A DNA stretch of 64,000 bases from Cryptomeria japonica. Its lineage: Eukaryota; Streptophyta; Pinopsida; Cupressales; Cupressaceae. The stretch spans positions 58,414 through 122,413 of the forward strand of contig NW_026729264.1 in the NCBI RefSeq assembly GCF_030272615.1. The letters run 5' to 3'. Under the pieces are notes generated by a model. The model was not told the DNA's origin, made no database searches, and saw only the letters and a list, made by a program, of their open reading frames with translations. Shown in pieces: positions 61,550 to 64,000 of the stretch (position 1 is its first letter; every line of letters starts with the position of its first letter). Position numbers and translations under genes: made by a program.

Positions 61550-63840
61550 AATTTTGACGCACATCTTGCTCTTAGAACCTCATTCCGAAGCTTGTGCCTC
61601 AAAATCCCCTTTTTTAGAGCATCAAAATCAGTGTTTTGAGGCACAACAAGATTTCAAGATGCAAGCCCCAATTCTAGAGCCAGTAGCATCAAAATTCAAT
61701 TTTGATGCACATTGTGCTCTTCAAACCCTATTTTAGAAATTGTGCCTCAAAAGCCCAAGTTTTGGAGCATCAAAATCGATGTTTGGAGGCACAACAAGGT
61801 TTCAAGATACAAGTCCTGACTTTGGAGCCGGTAGCATCATGCTCTTGGAACCTTGTTGTGGAGCTTATGCCTCATAATCTTTGATTTCGAAGCATCAAAA
61901 TTGGTGTGTGGAGGCACAACAAGCTTTCAAGATGCAAGTCCCTATTCCAGAGACTGTAGTGTCAAAACATGATTTTGATGCACATTGTGCTCTTAGAACC
62001 ACGTTTTAGAGTGTATGGCTCGAAAGCTCTAGTTTCAAAACATCAAAATCAATGTTTAAAGGCAAAACAAGGTTTCAAGTCACAAGTCCCATTCCTCAAG
62101 CTGATAGCATCAAACCACGATTTTGACAAACATGCTATTCTTAAAACCTCATTTTTTGGAGGTTGTGTCTCAAAAGCCTCATTTTTGGAGCATAAAAATT
62201 AGTGTTTGGAGGCACAACAATGTTTGAAGACACAAGTCCTAATTCCATAGTTGGTAGCGTCAAAACGCAATTTTGATGTACATCGTGCTCTTAGAACCTC
62301 ATTTCAGAGCTTGTGCCTTGAAAGCCCTAATTTTGGAACATCAAAATCAGTGTTTGGAGGCACAGCAAGGTTTCAAGAAGCAAGTCCCGATTCTAGAGTC
62401 AATAGCATTGAATTCTTATTTTGGCGCACATTGTGCTCTTAGAGTCAATAATGTTAAAATATGATTTTGGCGATAAAATCAGTGTTTTGAGGCACAACAC
62501 GGTTTCAAGATGCAAGCCCCGATTCTACAGCCAGTAGCATCAAAATTCAATTTTGATACACATTGTGCTCTTAGAACCTTGTTTTAGAAATTGTGTCTCA
62601 AAAGCCCTAGTTTTGGAGCATCAAAACCGGTTTTGGAGCTTCAAAACCGATGTTTGGAGGCATAACAAGGTTTCAAGATGCAAATCCTGATTCTGGAGCC
62701 TGTAGCATCGAAATTTGATTTTGAGACACATCGTGCTCTTAGAACCTTGTTTTGGAGCTTATGCCTCAAAATCTTCGGTTTCGAAGCATCAAAATTGGTG
62801 TTTGGAGGCACAACAATCTTTCAAGACGCGAGTCCCTATTCCGGAGCCTGTAGTGTCAAAACGTGATTTTGATGCAAGTCATGCTCTTAGAACCTCATTT
62901 CCGAGCGTGTGGGTTGAAAGCTCCAGTTTCAAAACATCAAAATCAATGTTTAAAGGTACAATAAGGTTTCAAGACACATGTCCATATTCTCAAGCTGATA
63001 GTGTCAAAACACGAGCCCCTGTTCCGGAGCCTGTAGCGTCAAAATTCCATTTTGACTCACATCATTCTCTTAGAAGTTCATTTCGGAGATTGTGCCTCGA
63101 AAGACCCAGTTTTGGACCATCAAAATCAATGTTTGAAGGCACAACAAGGTTTCAAAATGCATGTCACGATTCTAGAGTCAATAGCGTCAAAATCTGATTT
63201 TACTGCCCATCATGCTCTTAGAACATCATTTCGAAGATTGTGCCTTGAAAGCCCCGGTTTCAAAGCATCAAAATCAGTCTTTTGAGACACAACAAGGTTT
63301 CAAGATGCAAGTACTGATTTTGGAGCCTGTAGTGTCAAAATTTGATTTTGATGCAGACCGTGCTCTTGGAACCTTGTTTTGGAGCTTATGCCTCAAAATC
63401 TTTGGTTTCGAAGCATCGAAATTGGTGTGTGGAGGCACAATAAGCTATCAAGACGCAAGTCCCTATTCCAGAGCCTATAGTGCGAAAACGTGATTTTGAT
63501 GCACATCGTTCTCTTAGAACCTCATTTCGGAGAGTGTGGCTCAAAAGCTCCAGTGTCAAAACATCAAAACTGGTGTTTGGAGGCACAACAAGCTTTAAAG
63601 ATGCAAGTCCCTATTCCGGAGCCTGTAGTGTCAAAATGTGATTTTGATGCACATCGTGCTCTTAGAACCTCGTTTCAGAGCGTGTGCCTCGTAAGCTCCA
63701 GTTTCAAAACATCAAAATCAATGTTTAAAGCCACAACAAGGTTTCAAGACACAAGTCCCGATTCTCAAGTTGACAGCGTCAAAACATGATTTTGACAAAC
63801 ATGGTGTTCTTAGAACCTCATTTCGGAGGTCCTGACCCAA
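61550..63840 (+). repeat. Segmental duplication within the array (partner 43370-45860)
   Basis: Carries the same ordered set of rare variants as 43370-45860, including TCAAGTCACAAGTCC, GCTATTCTTA, the truncated C, the 20-bp D duplication at 62611-62650, AAAACACGAGCCCC near 63008 and TGCGAAAACGTG near 63482. Confidence 0.82.
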
Positions 63841-64000
63841 AAGCCTCATTTTTGGTGAATAAAAATTAGGGTTTGGAGGCACAATAAGGTTTCAAGACAC
63901 GAGTCCCAATTCCAGTGTCGGTAGCATTGTAACACAATTCTGATGTATGTCGTGCTCTTAGAACCTCTTAGAACGCAATTTTGGAAAATCAAAATCAATG

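Larger units (their letters stand above)
34622..64000 (+). repeat. 148-bp satellite array, block 4 (plus orientation)
   Basis: About 198 monomer lengths in the plus orientation, running off the right edge of the window. A-type starts are seen near 35749, 36498, 39102, 40514, 41709, 44075, 45875, 47401, 48399, 49876, 50772, 52072, 53763, 54631, 56171, 57265, 58225, 59231, 60249, 61137 and 62276. Many intervals are near 1 kb (960, 1,006, 1,018), as expected for slightly damaged HOR units. The block contains the partners of several segments elsewhere in the window. No gene is visible. Confidence 0.95.

Noticed and set aside
1-64000. CRISPR array
   Set aside because: The repeats are 148-bp contiguous monomers that vary throughout, with no short identical repeats separated by unique spacers, and the insertion is of plant LTR type.
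1-64000. 5S rRNA or tRNA-derived repeat
   Set aside because: The monomer length and short internal motifs prompted the question, but I see no A and B box pair in the right order, no tRNA arms and no 5S internal control region.
1-64000. Bacterial or viral origin
   Set aside because: There is no gene content at all, the DNA is almost entirely tandem satellite, and the one insertion is retrotransposon-like. This is nuclear heterochromatin of a eukaryote.

Overview
The whole window is non-genic. About 62.95 kb of the 64 kb is one AT-rich tandem satellite family, broken only by a single 1,046-bp insertion (22402-23447). The insertion has TG...CA ends and a 5-bp target duplication, so I read it as a solo LTR of a retrotransposon. 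It carries motifs I associate with plant LTRs (a G-run before GTGAATCA, and an ACGTGGAAACCC...GGGGAAAAACTACGGTGGGA-like block). With the array size, this points to the nuclear heterochromatin, possibly centromeric or knob-like, of a large-genome seed plant. I cannot name the species. I see no gene, RNA gene or CRISPR array that I can support.

The basic monomer is 148 bp. Seven diagnostic monomer types (called A to G here) follow each other in fixed order, giving a higher-order repeat (HOR) of 7 x 148 = 1,036 bp. The cleanest copy is 5812-6847, in which all seven boundaries fall at exactly 148-bp steps. Other copies are shortened or lengthened by partial or whole-monomer deletions and duplications. 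At 60249-61136 exactly one monomer is missing (6 x 148 = 888 bp).

Layout, taking the strand that reads A to G as forward: 1 to about 3283 is on the minus strand; about 3335 to 13740 is on the plus strand; about 13760 to 34618 is on the minus strand (interrupted by the solo LTR); about 34622 to 64000 is on the plus strand. The polarity therefore flips three times: divergent near 3.3 kb, convergent near 13.75 kb and divergent near 34.62 kb. Variant haplotypes are shared between the blocks, both directly (3.3-7.6 with 46.4-52.6 kb; 43.4-45.9 with 61.5-63.9 kb) and as inverted copies (18.9-20.6 with 35.1-36.8 kb; 29.2-29.7 with 38.8-39.2 kb). The array has thus been reshaped by duplication, inversion and in-register deletion.

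The most interesting property is dyad symmetry. Each monomer has a concentric pair of inverted arms centred near monomer position 63. A second palindrome lies across each monomer-monomer boundary (centre near position 140). The two centres are about half a monomer apart. At the boundary palindrome the two arms change together between monomer types (GCG...CGC against GCA...TGC), which is what maintenance of a hairpin or cruciform, or arm-to-arm conversion, would leave behind. The many open frames seen on translation are a by-product of the repeat and are not proposed as genes.
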